A DNA stretch of 64,000 bases. It comes from Epiperipatus broadwayi (Eukaryota > Onychophora > Udeonychophora > Euonychophora > Peripatidae). Below the pieces are notes generated by a model that did not search any database, was not told the DNA's origin, and saw only the letters and a program-made list of their open reading frames with translations. Both the position numbers and the translations under genes were made by a program. Below, piece after piece: positions 14,118-26,973 of this stretch (its first letter is position 1; the number at the start of each line of letters is the position of its first letter). The stretch is taken from assembly GCA_028023455.1 (NCBI GenBank), contig JAQFVV010000013.1, positions 14,024,258 through 14,088,257 on the forward strand. Reading direction: 5' to 3'.

Positions 14118-14179
14118 AGCCGAAATTTTAGGCTAGGGGTCTTTTTTCACTATTTTAGTCAGTGTTGCAGAATGGATCC

Positions 14180-16789
14180 ACATCAGTCAAAATCTTAAAA
14201 TATGAATTCAAAGTAGAGGAACTAAATTGCTTTCCCCATGCTTTTTCAAAATCATTTCCCTACTGCTATGCTAATATGCCATCTCCACTTATGGACTGAT
14301 TAAATTACATACTGAACTAACTATATCAAGATGCCAGCCATTATTTTTCTAAATATTGCATTGCCAACTGTGTTTTCCCCATTTTATAATCTTATGCATA
14401 TCAATCTGTATGGTCATCAAGTAATGGAAGGTAAATCCTAATCGTGCCACTAATATGAACGCTTTTTAAACTTTCATTTTTAAAATCTAAATTATTTGTA
14501 GTGTAATTCTCTCCTTATTTAGATGCGGCATTATAGCACTAGTTATAACAATTCTGTAAAGTAATGACTTACTCTTTCTTTTATAAAATCTAATGCACAA
14601 ATCTGTAACTTTATTTTTTTTTATGCATTTCTTTAATGGATTTCTATTTTAATATTTTAAATGCAACAAACTTTTAATTTCAATATTATAAATGTTTGTA
14701 TGATTTAATTTAATATACTAATTGTTCAATCTAGTGAACTGATCCTAAATTTTTTATTAGATAGCTATCCTTGCTATTATGGAATGTTAAATAGTTAAAT
14801 ATAAGCTTTCTTACCTAATTAAAAGTTTGCTCGATTGACTGAGATTTTAAGTTGTTTTACTTTGCTTAGTGGCAGATTATCCACTGCTACATTTAAGATA
14901 TTAATTTATTGCCATGTTCATGCTATTGATTTTATTTTTATACTATATTTTAAAGTAAACTTAATGACCTTACCTTTTCTGTTTTTTTTATTATTATATG
15001 GTCAAGCATTTGCGCATAACACCATCTAGTGTGGTAATTGTTTTATAAAATTAATTACTAGTTAGTGTATTAATATTTGTTTAATGAAGGGAACAATATT
15101 CCCCCTTTTTATTGTTTGACATCCTAACTAATATTAAAAGTCATTTGCATACTTTTTGAGAAGGATCAAATTATGTCATATCATTATGCTAGATTCTATT
15201 AAATCATGAGGGCTTTAATTCACATATCACAGTCATTGAGAATCTGATTTTTTTTTTTTTTATTAGCGTTGCTTAGCTTAGATAATATTACAAAAATTTC
15301 TTACATCTCTTTGTCAAATTTAAAATCCAAAAGTCCAGGATTATTTACTTATGGCATATCCCTGAATGGAGTTTGGAAGCACTGACTCCAGGATATTGTC
15401 AGGCTGTAGATAGGTTCTGTATGGGTTAACACCGGAAAATTGCAACCATGGAATTCCTACGCAACCACTTTTTCAAATGCTGACCTGTCACGTGTACAGG
15501 CACATTTTGTATACTTATATAATTGATGAAGCATTCATCCTAAAATGGACTCAACCTTTTCTAGCATTATCATTTAATCCACACCACAATTCTTGTTTAA
15601 TATTTTTATTTTTACCTGTTTTAATTCCGTAAGATGTAATGGCGTGATTTCTAAAATTCATCTTATATTTTTGTTTATATTTTAGGGTAGGAATGTCAGT
15701 TTAAAGCTTATTTAAGCTACCCACTTTCTCATTGAAACAATGTTTGAGTGTGCTAACAAACAATGCTAAATAAATATTATCAAATCAAAAAGAACTAGGG
15801 TAAAATACAAATAACTTTTCCCTTTAAACATTTTGAGGTCTAATGACTGTTTAATTAAATCATGTACTCTAAAATATTTTTGTGTGTGGTTCAAATAAAC
15901 CATAGTAAATGTAATTGATGTAACTCATATTCCATTTCTCTCTGTCCTTTAAGGCCATTTATTTCTCATAAAATAATCATAGCATTCAAATTATAATTTG
16001 GTAAAATTGGTATCTACTGTTAGCATATTAAGCTGCATCACCTTAACTATCTGTAAACCTTTTTAGTCATTATGTTTTACTATTATGAAATTTTTTAGGA
16101 TGCACAAATCAGTGCTCATAATCATGCGAAACCCAAAATTTTATTAGTTTTATATGTAAACAAGACATTTATTTATTTATTTTTTTTTATATCACAACTG
16201 TTTATTAAATTAGATAACTATTTGTTTATTCATTTTCTCATAATTAATATTAATAAATTATTAGCCATATAATTAGTACTTAATTCTGCTTTGCCTCATG
16301 ATTTATGCATACATGTCATTAATTATATTGTGTTATATATAACTCATTTCCATTGACCTTAGGCCAACTTCTGAGATTTAATGAATTTTGATGACCGTAA
16401 TGTTATGCATCTGGAAACTGGGCAATAGGGCAGAATTCATGAGGTACTTTTGCCTAGAAGCTAGCTTTTGTTAGATAAACATACAATTCTGATCAGTACA
16501 ATATTCTACCAATAGTAAATAGTGTTACATGTATCATAATTTAAAAAAAAAAATATGAATAGTTTTAAGATTTTTAAAATGAAATTTTGCAATAGCAAAA
16601 GATTGTGTCATATTTTCTTTTGAAAATAAAACTTCTTAGCAAGAGGGAGGGAAATTTAAAATAAATTTAAAAAATAGATTTAAAATTTTTTTTTTATCTC
16701 TCTTTTTGTAAAAAATTTTTTTATAATGTATAAAATAAGCAAATGTGAAATCAGACTAAAAATTAGTTCGCTCACAATGGCCACTCTAC
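14180..16789. other. AT-rich DNA without recognisable genes
   Basis: No supported ORF. A less AT-rich patch at about 15340-15530 contains CACGTG within an imperfect palindrome (CCTGTCACGTGTACAGG, 15485-15501). I cannot assign a function to it. Confidence 0.45.
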
Positions 16790-17497
16790 CCTAGTATTCA
16801 GACAAAAATCTCCATTTGGGATGCTCATAACCTGTTATTTCCAACACAAAACTCTACCATTCCTTATCTTGGTGGTAACAATCAGGTGGTCACCAGGTTT
16901 TTCAAGCATCTCAAGATGGAGCCAAGGTTCCTGGACTTTCTAGTGAAAATCAACCTGAATTCACTCCAGACAAACTGGTTCCTGCACTACAGGTGATTCC
17001 TCAAGAATATAGATCCTACATGTCATGACTGCCATAGAACCTGTGAAACCTTTGATCATATGATAAATGATTGCCCAGCATATAACAAAATCAGAACTTT
17101 CATTACCTACCACTGCCACATTTCCCTGAACAAAATCTTAAATATCAAATGCTGCTTCCTGTCCAGGGATTATGTCACCACAAGACTCTCAACCTTTCTC
17201 ACTTATGCCATCTGGATGGCCAGATGTCGCAACAAGTTTACCTTTCCTCACCCCAAGCCTGAAGACACATTCATTTCCAAGCTAAAGGAATTTTGCCAAA
17301 AGGACAGAATAATCTCATCCAGATTTTTATTTGACAATACGTGGAGCTTGATTAAGCTGGATTAACAACACCAGTAACCACATCAGAACATTTGGTTGCC
17401 TGACTAACATGGATAACTATTATTTTTGATTTACAATTGTATCATTATTACATATGGTTTTTCAATAAAATTATTTATAAATAAATAAAAATAAAAT
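16790..17497 (+). mobile_element. 5'-truncated LINE fragment (3' end of ORF2)
   Basis: The segment is visibly richer in G+C than its surroundings. It encodes a LINE ORF2 C-terminus and ends with AATAAA (17464-17469) followed by an (ATAA)n-like tail, as expected for a truncated non-LTR insertion in the + orientation. Confidence 0.65.
17006..17365 (+). pseudogene. LINE ORF2 C-terminal zinc-finger region
   Basis: The frame upstream of and through the ATG at 17060 reads DPTCHDCHRTCETFDH, MINDCPAY, then STFLTYAIWMARCRNKF and KLKEFCQKDR, ending at a stop at 17365. The CxxC...H...C arrangement and the following aliphatic/Trp/Arg helix are the C-terminal zinc-binding (zf-RVT-like) region of LINE ORF2 proteins. 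The same pattern occurs at 59434-59769 (CPLCKKDFENQEHIFFNC, then LYALWCTRC). RT and endonuclease are absent, so this copy is 5'-truncated. Confidence 0.65.
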
Positions 17498-19258
17498 ATT
17501 TGTAAAACTTTCAAAAATGTAATTAATTAGTTTATAAGATTGCTGATGAAATTATATTAATTAAAAAACTGTAAACTATCTTATCGAGATTGTTAGATGA
17601 ATCTGAATAGATTAAGATTAAGGCAAATGTAAAAATCAATTAATTAAAAAAATGTAAAATTAATTAAAAGACAGATTCAAGTTAAGATAAAATAAAACAA
17701 TGAGAGAGTTAAGATATAAAAGTTACATGTTTGTTATTGTTCTTCAGTGAGGGCTTCAATTTGCTAGATCACTCATCAGTTCAGACAGAATGCAGAATCC
17801 AAACAAAAAGAGATCCCGATATTCAAAAACTGTAAACACAGTAATACCAGTTTATGACTGCTGTGATCAACATCCATGCAAAAGCCACTGATCTAGCAAA
17901 ATGCATTGCTAGACAACTTTAGGATATTCAGCTGGTTCAGGCCCCAATAACTCTCAACAAAAAGAAAATCCATTGAACTTCACTGAACTAATGCTCAAAA
18001 CAATACCTAGATTGTAAATAAACACTGCTGCAAATGCTCTCTCTCTCATTGTTAACATAAAGAATGGAAAATAGGCACTGGAACCATTGATGGAGACCAA
18101 AAAGCCAAACAGTTAAAAACTGACAATCATGAAAATGTAGGTAAAGATACTTTTAAATAGCTGTGTATACCCTTCATTTTAAATAAAATGAACTTTAATT
18201 AATGGACTATTATAAATATAGCCTAAAGTCATTCATATTTTTCTTATGCAAAATTTGTTGTGTTATTTTACATTATATTAAATATATATGTGTGTGTGAA
18301 TAATTAAATATTAATATTTGTTTTAATTGTTATTTTGTTTACTTTCTCTTTCTCTCTTGTCACTGTGTCACTCATAATTTAATGTAGAGTTATTTTGTGT
18401 TAAGTATATATGCTGGATCCTGAGATAGAGTATGAGCTAATCATGGGATATTTCAAGTGCTAAATTGTTTACCTGATACCCAGGCATGCTAATTTTCACT
18501 TATGATTAGCTGACACCTGAGGTTTAACATCAAAACAATTAGAAAAGCGTTGGATGGCAGGGGTTTGAATTTAGCAGTTGAGATGGGCCATGATCTGGAA
18601 ATGTAATAAGTTTTGCTTTGCATAGCTTGATCTTACCATGGATATCACTGGTGGTCCTGCTATGAATGGTATTCTCTCTCTGCTTGAAGGGACAGTCCAT
18701 TCATGTAATATTAAAAATATATATTAAAAATTATGTTAAAAGGGATTTAAACCCAATTAAATAAAAGCTTTTAAATGGACCCAGTTCAATTTATATATAA
18801 AGTAAAGATTAGATGTATTTAATATATATCTATATAAAGATAGACTATTCCATGTGCCTAACTCACCTGAAAAATGTAGTAGTTTAAAATACATGCATGG
18901 TTAGAGGGTGATATGATATTTTAAGCTGGTGGATGGATGCTTGTGATATGGTAGAGTTAAAACAAGGGATACAATGATAAAAACCAAAAACTTTAAAAAG
19001 GAAAACCATTAAAAATAATATAAAATAATTTTAAAAATAATAAAGTTTTTAAAATGTTATTTTAAAAAAATGTTCTAAATATATTTTATTGCAAAAAAAT
19101 TACATTTCATCCTCTAAAAAAAGATCAATCAATATATTTCTAAATAAAAATAATAGTATTATTACATTCTTTCATTTTAAATTACCTTATAAAAATAGTT
19201 TAAATTTAAACAAGCATATTGTTATTAATAATTACAATTTTATGTAATAATATATATA
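17498..19258. other. Mostly AT-rich; less AT-rich patch at 17740-18140
   Basis: The patch at 17740-18140 differs in composition from its flanks and may be an old element or exon. No frame stays open and no motif is recognised. The rest is featureless. Confidence 0.35.
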
Positions 19259-19805
19259 TAATTAAATTCCAACCAGTAACCACCTAAACATTCACAGCAA
19301 AATATAGTAATCAATATTTCTCACTGCTGTCAAGGCAACCTTCATATTTTTTAATAGCAAGAATGGAAATCCATTCCTACTAATGGTCCATTGAATATAT
19401 ATGGACACGTAAAGCTCGCAACTTGACTACAAAGTATGAAATATTGATACAATGAAGTTTAAATAAACCTCTTTAAACATGAAATAAACATGTCACTGAA
19501 ATTCAGACTCATAAATAGTCAATTAACATTACAAACTGCAATACTTTTAAATTGCCCATGTATTATTTAGAAATAATAAGCGAAATAGTGCCTAAAGCTA
19601 ATCTGGGATAATGATGTAATTAAATTCCAACCAGTAACCACCTAAACATTCACAGTAAAAACATTGAAATATAGTCATCAATATTTCTCACTGCTGTCAA
19701 GGCAACCTTCACACCTTTTAACAGCAAGAATGGAGATCCATTCTTACTAATGGTCCATTGAATATATATGGACACTTAAAGCTTGCAACTTGACTACAGA
19801 GTATG
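19259..19805. repeat. Direct duplication of a ~190-bp block
   Basis: The block beginning AATTAAATTCCAACCAGTAA at about 19259 recurs at about 19617 with few changes. Both copies run through CTCACTGCTGTCAAGGCAAC and GGTCCATTGAATATATATGG to AAGTATGAAATA or AGTATGAAATA. The spacing is about 358 bp, with ~175 bp of unrelated sequence between them. Confidence 0.85.
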
Positions 19806-20929
19806 AAATATATATTTATAACTTCTTTTACATAGAATAATTTCCATGGAAGTTGCTGCCTTGTCCTTCATTATTCCTCCACAAGGAGCTATTGAGAAGA
19901 CCTTTGCCATACAGGGTGTCATTTATTTAAAAAATGGTGTTTTATCTACTTAAAAGCAATTTTTTTTCTTGATGCTGTTTACAAAACTTCCAAGTGCATC
20001 TATATTTCTCTATTATATACTCAAATATTTATCTAATCAATCATCTTCAGATATAGCTATTTTTTCCATTCTGTTAACTATCTTTTGCTTTAAAAAGAAC
20101 AATAATATTTCTTCAATAGATAATTTATGACATTAAAAATGAAAAATACTGATCAGAAAATTGTTGCTTGTATAAGCCTCAAAAAATTAATCCTACTAAT
20201 GTCACCTATGTTACATCATATGGAAGGTCATTGCAATGACGAATAAGTGTACAGACTTCAATACTTTTTATATTGACTTCAAAGGCACTGGTCATGTAAA
20301 TTAGATGTACTTGTTCCTTATACTTAATTACTGTTATCCTAGCATCGTTTTTTGTAATTACTATATCCAATTATATTATCAATAGATCTATTCAATTATA
20401 AGTATTTCTCTGTATTGTATAAACTTAATCAAGGCATTCTCTGAGTGTCGTCAATTGGGTAATCATTATTTACAATCAATTTAGATCTCCTGATTAAGCA
20501 ACTAGAAAAAACTATAGATTTCTTCTCACTTCATTTTAGTGTCATCTTTTTCTCTACTTTTTTAAATTCTAATCTCTGATTAATGTTTAAAAATATATCT
20601 AATAATTCACTTATATTAAGCAATTTAAGTCTATCTAAGACTAGATTTTTTTATATACAAACAAATTTTTGTGGCAGTTCTGTTTTACATATAGGTTCTA
20701 ATTTTAATACAAGGGAAATAGTTTTTTCCATCTTTACAAAAGATTCAAAACAAAACAAAAAACAAATCTGAGATATGACAAATTTTTAGATTCTCTCAGC
20801 TGATATTGGCCTTAAATTACTTTATTTTTTAACAAAAAATATAATGCACAGGATGACCATTTCTATCTATTAATAAAATTTAAAATTAGCCATACAATAA
20901 TAACCTGCATTCCTTTTAAGGTGAGGATG
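19806..20929. other. AT-rich DNA without recognisable genes
   Basis: No coding feature, repeat partner or structured motif was found. Confidence 0.45.
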
Positions 20930-22270
20930 ATGTTTAGGGGTTACAAATTGTCCAATGTGAATATTTATTATTACATTTTTGGTCATTTATTTACTTTTAA
21001 TTCATAATTAAATGTGCCTTAATAATGCTATGCTATAAAATACTAGATTTGCATTAGTTAGTTTGCAGAGATAATTTTTATAAATTACATCTAATTTTAT
21101 CATTTAATGAGCTACGCATTTCTATATAGATAATAAATAGACTTATGAAAATAGATTCAAGTTCAGATCAATGCTGAAGAGGGATGAACTGATGGTTAGT
21201 AGTATGACTTCAAATATTATGGTATTTATACAAATATATAATCTGAGTCTGTGCATCTCAAATGCATGCTTGATCATGGGATTCATTACCAGGTAATCGA
21301 TTCTCTTGGACAGTACTACTTGCTGTGAATATGAGACATTTAGTCCAGGTGATCTGAACAGCTTACAAATATCACCTGGATCCTTGTGCTCCAGTCTTAA
21401 AGATAATGGGTGGCCCTTAAAACCAAAGCCCATTTTAAAAAGAGAGCTGTCTGAACTAATAAAATGGGTTGACCATAACCCAAGCCCATTTAATATATAA
21501 AGTAACAGCAAAGAGTAAAGGCACATATGTGCTTCCTAAGAACACATTCACCCTGCTGACTACATCATTACATAACTAAAATTAAGAGAAAAATCATAAG
21601 TTTCATTCCATGAAACCACCATAAGCCAGTTCATAAAATAGCATCTATAATGATGCTAGTTAGTTTAGATATCTATATAGGCATTTATATAAAGTTAAGG
21701 AGCACTACAGCGTATTTGGGGAACATTAAAAGAATACTAATACTATGTTGTATTTTTATTACATCTGCTAAATATTAACAAAATAGTTTATTTAAAGCAA
21801 ATCTATCTTTAAGCATTTGTAATGGTTTAATTACACATATAGAATAAATTTTATAATTACTCTTTTCAGAAGGGAGTTTAGTATGTGCATTAATAAACAA
21901 AGACTAGTACTGTGATATTAGAGCTGTGTCATAAAGAATTATAATCATTTAATCATTAAATTAATTACGTTATTAAATCAAAAACATATTTTAAATTCTA
22001 CACTTAAAAAAAAACAATTTAACAAAAAAAATATGAAAAGCATTAATGTGAAGAATAGTTAAAATGCATGTTTAAATCAAATAGAGTGTGTGTTTACATG
22101 TGCATATTCTGCATAATCTATTTTAATACATTGTACAGGCTTACATCTGCATTTATATATGTAATATGTGTAGGATTCAGCAGACTTTCACATGACTCTC
22201 AGTGCCATCTTATATTGCTGACCCACCTGATCACCCACATGTTGAAAAGATAAATAATCACCAATGTATG

Positions 22271-22298
22271 TATTTTGTGCTAAACCAGCACTCATCAG
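22271..22298 (-). ncRNA. Hammerhead ribozyme-like core, left arm
   Basis: The minus strand reads CTGATGA, then GTGCT-GGTTT-AGCAC as a perfect 5-bp stem II, then AAAA where GAAA is expected. Flanking AATCA upstream and TGATT downstream can pair as stem I. Only the G before AAA is changed (CG to CA, a deamination-type change). I infer a recently decayed type I hammerhead; cleavage is not shown. Confidence 0.5.
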
Positions 22299-22374
22299 TT
22301 GATTCAGACTACAATCTCCACATATATATACAATTAGTACTCAGCTTTATATTAAGATAACCAATCTTCATATT

Positions 22375-22412
22375 TTAATGAATGCTGTTTTAGCATGAAA
22401 TATGGATATTGT
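22375..22412 (+). ncRNA. Hammerhead ribozyme-like core, right arm
   Basis: The mirror copy reads TTAATGA in place of CTGATGA, then ATGCT-GTTTT-AGCAT as stem II, an intact GAAA, and ATA-TGGA-TAT-T as a possible stem III with the cleavage-site nucleotide after it. Both core changes are C to T or G to A. Compensatory G-C to A-T changes keep stem II paired relative to the left arm, which suggests past selection for the structure. Confidence 0.45.
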
Positions 22413-24889
22413 TGATTATTTATCTTTTCAATATGTGTGTGATCAGGTGAGTCAGCAATATAAGATGGCACTGAGAGTTGTAGGTCGTGTGAAAGTCTGA
22501 GTTTGTATCCCACATATATTACATATATAAATGCAGGTGTAAGCCTTACAATGTATTAAAATAGTTATGCAGAATATGCATGCATTTTAATTATTCTTCA
22601 CATTAATGCTTTTTATATTTTTTTTTGTTAATTTTTTTTTTAATGTAGATTTTAAAATATGTTTTTGATTGAATAACAATATTTTAAATAAAATACTGAA
22701 ACATCTAACTAATTAACATAAATTTGAATACTCCCTCTCATCACTATCAACTGCACACAGCTATGAGTATGAAGCCATGGAGCTTTGAAAGCACTTAGCT
22801 TTAAATAAATTATTAATAAATATAACTTCTTTAATAAGCGTTAAAAGCACATAATTATTGATATGATTAAATGATTACAATTCTTCATGTCACAGCTCTA
22901 ATACTACAGTACTTAAAAGAATTAAACAAATATGAGAACATCTAATCATTTCTCACTAATTATTTTAAATATTAGCAAACTCCATTCTGGATAAAACATA
23001 GCATAAACAAATACATACTTCAACTAATATAGGCATAGACTTGATTTAAGAAAAAAGAATAATAACTAATAAGTTATTTATTCACATAAGTGAAAATTAG
23101 AATTTGTCTTTAATTTCTCATAGTTAAAGTTAAATTAGGTAAGACTTACAAATTAAGATAAAACAAACTTTACATTTATTTTTAGTTTCAGAACTTAACA
23201 TTTGAAGAGTTAAATAAATTAGTTTAATAAAATGGCCATTTATATTAATTTAGCTAGCTTTAAGTGTTTATGTTTAGTTTAAAATACTTATTAAGATCTG
23301 CAGAATTCGATTATTGATACAACTTCTATGGCTAACTGCATGGTTGCTTGATCTTGGGTCACATCCTTATTTCTTCAGCAACTGGGCTACTGGTTTTATG
23401 TCTCCACATCTTGTAGATCAGTCTCCAGAAGATAGATAGCAAATATATTGCCCACTACTCAAAAGTTCCCATTATGAAATTTTAATACAATTTGCCAAAA
23501 TTAAAACTTCCAATTTTTAGCTCAGAATGCTTTAGAATTATAATCTGAATGCCTCAAAATGGCTGATGTGAGTTTATATATTCACCTGCCTTCTTCTATG
23601 TCAACCACCCAACTTGTTTACCAGTTTTTGTTTCCAGATCTGTTTTTCTTATTCTTTGCCATATTTTTTTTTTTAGTAAAGGAAAAGATTCCTGCTGAGA
23701 TATCGATTCTCTTCCCCATTTTTAAAGGTGGTTTCTTCAATTTTTACCCAGGTTAATTAATTTGATTCCAATTTAAAATCTATTTTTGCTTCTAATCTTT
23801 AATTAGGTCAAAATCCAGCAAACAGATTAACTTTAATTACTTTATTTTTTTACAAAAACAGATTTAAAACTCATAAACACCTTACTCTACATGTAACACA
23901 TTTAACTGAATTTTATCTTTATATGCCAAAATATAATCATTTCTGTATTAACTTTATAATAAAATTTAAACTAAAACAAAATTTATAACAAAATTTATAA
24001 TGCTTTTAAATGTATAGCATTATTTCTCTTCCATATATATGTAGGTTCTGGTTACACATACAGCAAGGTTTACTTTTTTTAAATAAATAATGTATATGTG
24101 CATATACACTGATTTATTATACATATACATAAGTGTTGAACAAGGTATGCTATAATATATGTGCACACATGATCATTATAATAAATTAAGTTTAAATTTA
24201 ACCTGATATACATGGACTTGGTATATAGCTAGAGAAATAAAGTACTACTATAGAATATAGTAAGTGAAATAGGATGATTGCTAGATATGACTGTTTTATA
24301 TCAGGAAATTATTTTTTAAAATAATAAATGTCTTTACTTTGGGTGTACAAATGTTATTAATTTACTTAGAACTTTACTGATTATCTTGCCCTATGTTCCT
24401 ATTATAGCTTATTTACCTTTGACATCCCTTCCTGCTTTAGCCTATCTCTTTACACCAATTACATAAAACAAAGTGAAACAATCACCTAGATAAATGAAAA
24501 GTATATATATATAACTAAACAGATTAAGTAAAGTGAAATAATATATATATAAATAAACAAACAACTCAGGTCCAATACCTTTAAGGGGAATTTGTATTTG
24601 TGGCTGCAAACTTACATGGCTTCAAACTCCATGTGTTATATGTATCAAAAACTTTGTTATTTTTCTCCAACAAAAAAAAAAACATTATTTCCTTGGCATT
24701 TCTTTATCTGGTGTGGACCTTGATATACAGAAAAATATTTGTGAAACTTCTTGAGAGATTTATTGCTAAGTTGTGAAGACTTATCCCATACTAGGTCACC
24801 TACTTCAAGTGCATACAATGTCCTGTTCAATCTTCTCCTTTATTAATTCTTTCTACATACCCACTTCTAAGTATATGACAGTGCTACTA

Positions 24890-25234
24890 GTTGTACCCAT
24901 TCTATTTGCATTCCCATATTTTTCTTACATATTGTAACTTTTCCAGCATCAAATACAATGATGCCCTGTGTTGGCTCAGAAATTCAGCACCTAATACTAC
25001 ATCTTGTAATAGCCCCTGCATGATCAAGAATGTATTGTCTATCTTTAGTTATCTCCATGCTATCTCGAACCATACTTGATACTTCTCTGTATTTGTTTTT
25101 TTCTCATTGGCCAGATACATTTGCAAAGGCCTAAGAGGTAACTTCTGCCAACTGTGACCCAATAGCTCTATTTTTACTACCCAATACTTTGCTACAAATG
25201 AAAGTTGGCTACCAGTGTATATTAAGGTCATCAC
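24890..25234 (-). pseudogene. Retropepsin-like protease, catalytic Asp lost
   Basis: MTLIYTGSQLSFVAKYW matches the active-site block of retroviral-type aspartic proteases, normally hydrophobic-hydrophobic-D-T-G-S. Here the Asp is Tyr. About 75 codons further on, past a stop, DVVLGAEFLSQHRASLYL matches the C-terminal ILGxDFL..H.A.L block. The changed catalytic residue and the stops show it is dead. It sits downstream of the gag-like ORF, as expected for gag-PR. Confidence 0.6.
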
Positions 25235-26233
25235 TTTATAGTGCCTACAAACATGGTAATCAAGAGATAGGATCTGGCAGCTACATTCAATTCTGCCATC
25301 TCTACTGCCTTCCTAATAGTACCCATTGTTTGTTACAGCCATCCTATTATGAGAATAAGTTATCAGCATCCTCTGGAGTTTAATGACCTATACTTTGGGG
25401 ATGTTTTATTTACAGCTCCACCTCTTGATACTGCCTTTGAAACTCTTCTACCACATACACTAATTGCCTGACATCAAGGCTGTTTTATTCTCCTCACTTT
25501 CTCAAGTAGCTTTCTATGAATTGGGGTGTAATCTATCACAGTCAGAAACTCTGCCCTTTTTTCTATCATGCAGATGCAGCATCCCACCATCATCTGCTGT
25601 ACATATCCTGGCATATTCTGCTGTATTATGTGTATAATTTGGGTTTCAGTAAAAGGAAATGCATTTAAGGATCATAGGTGAGCTACCTGCCTCATAAAAA
25701 ATTGAGTATGGATTTCCTTGGTTATAAAGCGATAGGGTAAATCCCATCCTGCTGCTCTTCCCTCCAGAACATTTTGATGAGTGCCATCATGTATTGCTCA
25801 AAAGTTTTATGTCTCTCCTTATACTATTCTCACCAGGATTGCACATACTCATGGAGGTAGTGTGTGGCTAGCATGACCTGATCCTGTGGAGCTATTTATT
25901 GAAATTGAAATAATTCATTCAGGCTCTGTATAGGCATTTTCAGGCTCTGACCAATCTCTCCATTGAATGTTTAAACCTGAATAATTTTTATAGGTATAAC
26001 TGCAGGTGCTGGCTAATCCTAATGAAATATCTTCCCATTCTTTTCAGTTACTTCTTTACTATTTGTACTAATTTCCCTGATGGATCTTGTGGAATGTAGG
26101 CACTCTTCTCTAAACTTTGCTATAGCTAAGCATTTTTCTATCTAAATCTTGTCTATCCAACAACTGGCATTCTCTGACTACATCTTCCATGCTCCCTTTC
26201 TACCTCATTTCCTTGATTTCTCACACTTGTTTG

Positions 26234-26650
26234 TTAACTACTGTATTTTGTTTTTCCTGTTACTGATACTTCTTTCTCTGTTATCTCTTCACTTGGGTTT
26301 TTAGTACCCTGATCTCTCTCTGTCCATTTTCTACTTTGACTATTCTTTTCTGAGCCTCCCTCTAACTTTTTCATTATCTCTGTTTTCCCTTCAGTGGCCT
26401 TTTTATCCATAAATTTTACACTCTCCTTTAATTCATATACCTCCTCTTGTATTTCATGGCACTGCTTATCTATTTGGCTTATTTCCTTTTCTTGTTCCTC
26501 CCAGTGACTCTGTTCCTCTTCAAGCCCTAGCTGAATATGTGCCATCACCTTTTGGACAGATGCCCCTTGCTTTTTCATTTTGCCTCTTACTAATATTACA
26601 TCTTGAGTGCTAGCATAATTTTCTTTCCAATCAATTGTTAAATTTTCCAT
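26234..26650 (-). pseudogene. Coiled-coil gag-like ORF
   Basis: A 138-codon frame. After ~30 residues it becomes a Glu/Lys/Gln-rich, heptad-like segment (KQCHEIQEEVYELKESV), and it ends in a hydrophilic tail. It lies upstream of the decayed capsid and protease regions on the same strand, so it is probably the N-terminal part of gag. There is no zinc knuckle in this part and the homolog is not identified by name. A very basic/acidic 85-codon frame at 26716-26973 just upstream may be the same protein in another frame. Confidence 0.45.
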
Positions 26651-26715
26651 TTTTCTTTTCTAGGGCCATAAATCTATGGTCTACCTTCTCATCTCTAATC
26701 TCCAGCATTTGCCTA

Positions 26716-26973
26716 TTATTGCTTAAACATCTCTTCCTTATCCCTTTTTCTTTTCTCTTCTCTTAACTTTCTCCTTATTTCTTTTTTCCTTTTCTTCCTT
26801 GTCCCTTTTTCTTTCTTTTCTCTTTCTTTCTTGTCTCTTTTTCTTTCTCTTCTCTTTCTTTTTTGTCCCTTTTCTTCGTATTTCATTTTTCTTCTTTTCT
26901 TCCTCTCATTCATCAGAGCTGCCATCATCTGTCCCAAATTTACATATTCTTCTTCCCTAAACTGTTCCTTCAT
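26716..26973 (-). pseudogene. Lys/Arg/Glu-rich low-complexity ORF
   Basis: After MKEQFREEEYVNLGQMM the sequence is almost only K, R and E. It results from a purine-rich strand (GA-rich repeats), so the open frame may be partly a composition artefact. Position and strand suit an N-terminal extension of the gag-like ORF at 26234-26650. Confidence 0.3.

Larger units (their letters stand above)
21904..22915. mobile_element. Palindromic non-autonomous element with hammerhead-like centre
   Basis: A 1012-bp insertion flanked by AAAGA on both sides (21899-21903; 22916-22920). The paralogous site near 29295-29305 reads CAAAGAATTAAAC without it. Termini are inverted (TAGTACTGTGATATTAGAG on the left; the right end is the complement of AAGTACTGTAGTATTAGAG). 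Arms run about 21904-22300 and 22375-22915; the right arm holds ~180 bp (about 22680-22865) with no partner. No coding capacity. Near the centre both arms carry outward-facing hammerhead-like motifs. Organisation resembles the head-to-head PLE ends elsewhere in this window, but there is no RT or endonuclease. Confidence 0.8.
20930..24302. repeat. Dispersed repeat, copy B1 (with insertion)
   Basis: Colinear with 28290-30630 from ATGTTTAGGGGTTACA to GGATGATT...GACTGTTT, with roughly 90 percent identity by eye. The only large difference is a 1012-bp palindromic insertion at 21904-22915. A leftward open frame at 21143-21526 contains SKRIDYLVMNPMI, faintly like the RID block of LINE endonucleases. 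The match is too weak to assign. Confidence 0.8.

Noticed and set aside
15485-15501. CCTGTCACGTGTACAGG palindrome with an E-box
   Set aside because: A single short site with no promoter or gene around it; not enough to call a regulatory element.
18540-18600. Possible tRNA or SINE B-box (GGGTTTGAATTT)
   Set aside because: Does not match the GWTCRANNC box and no A-box or cloverleaf fits.
21143-21526. LINE endonuclease call for the 127-codon minus frame
   Set aside because: Only the SKRIDY block is suggestive; GDFN and SDH blocks are missing, so it was left as a note.
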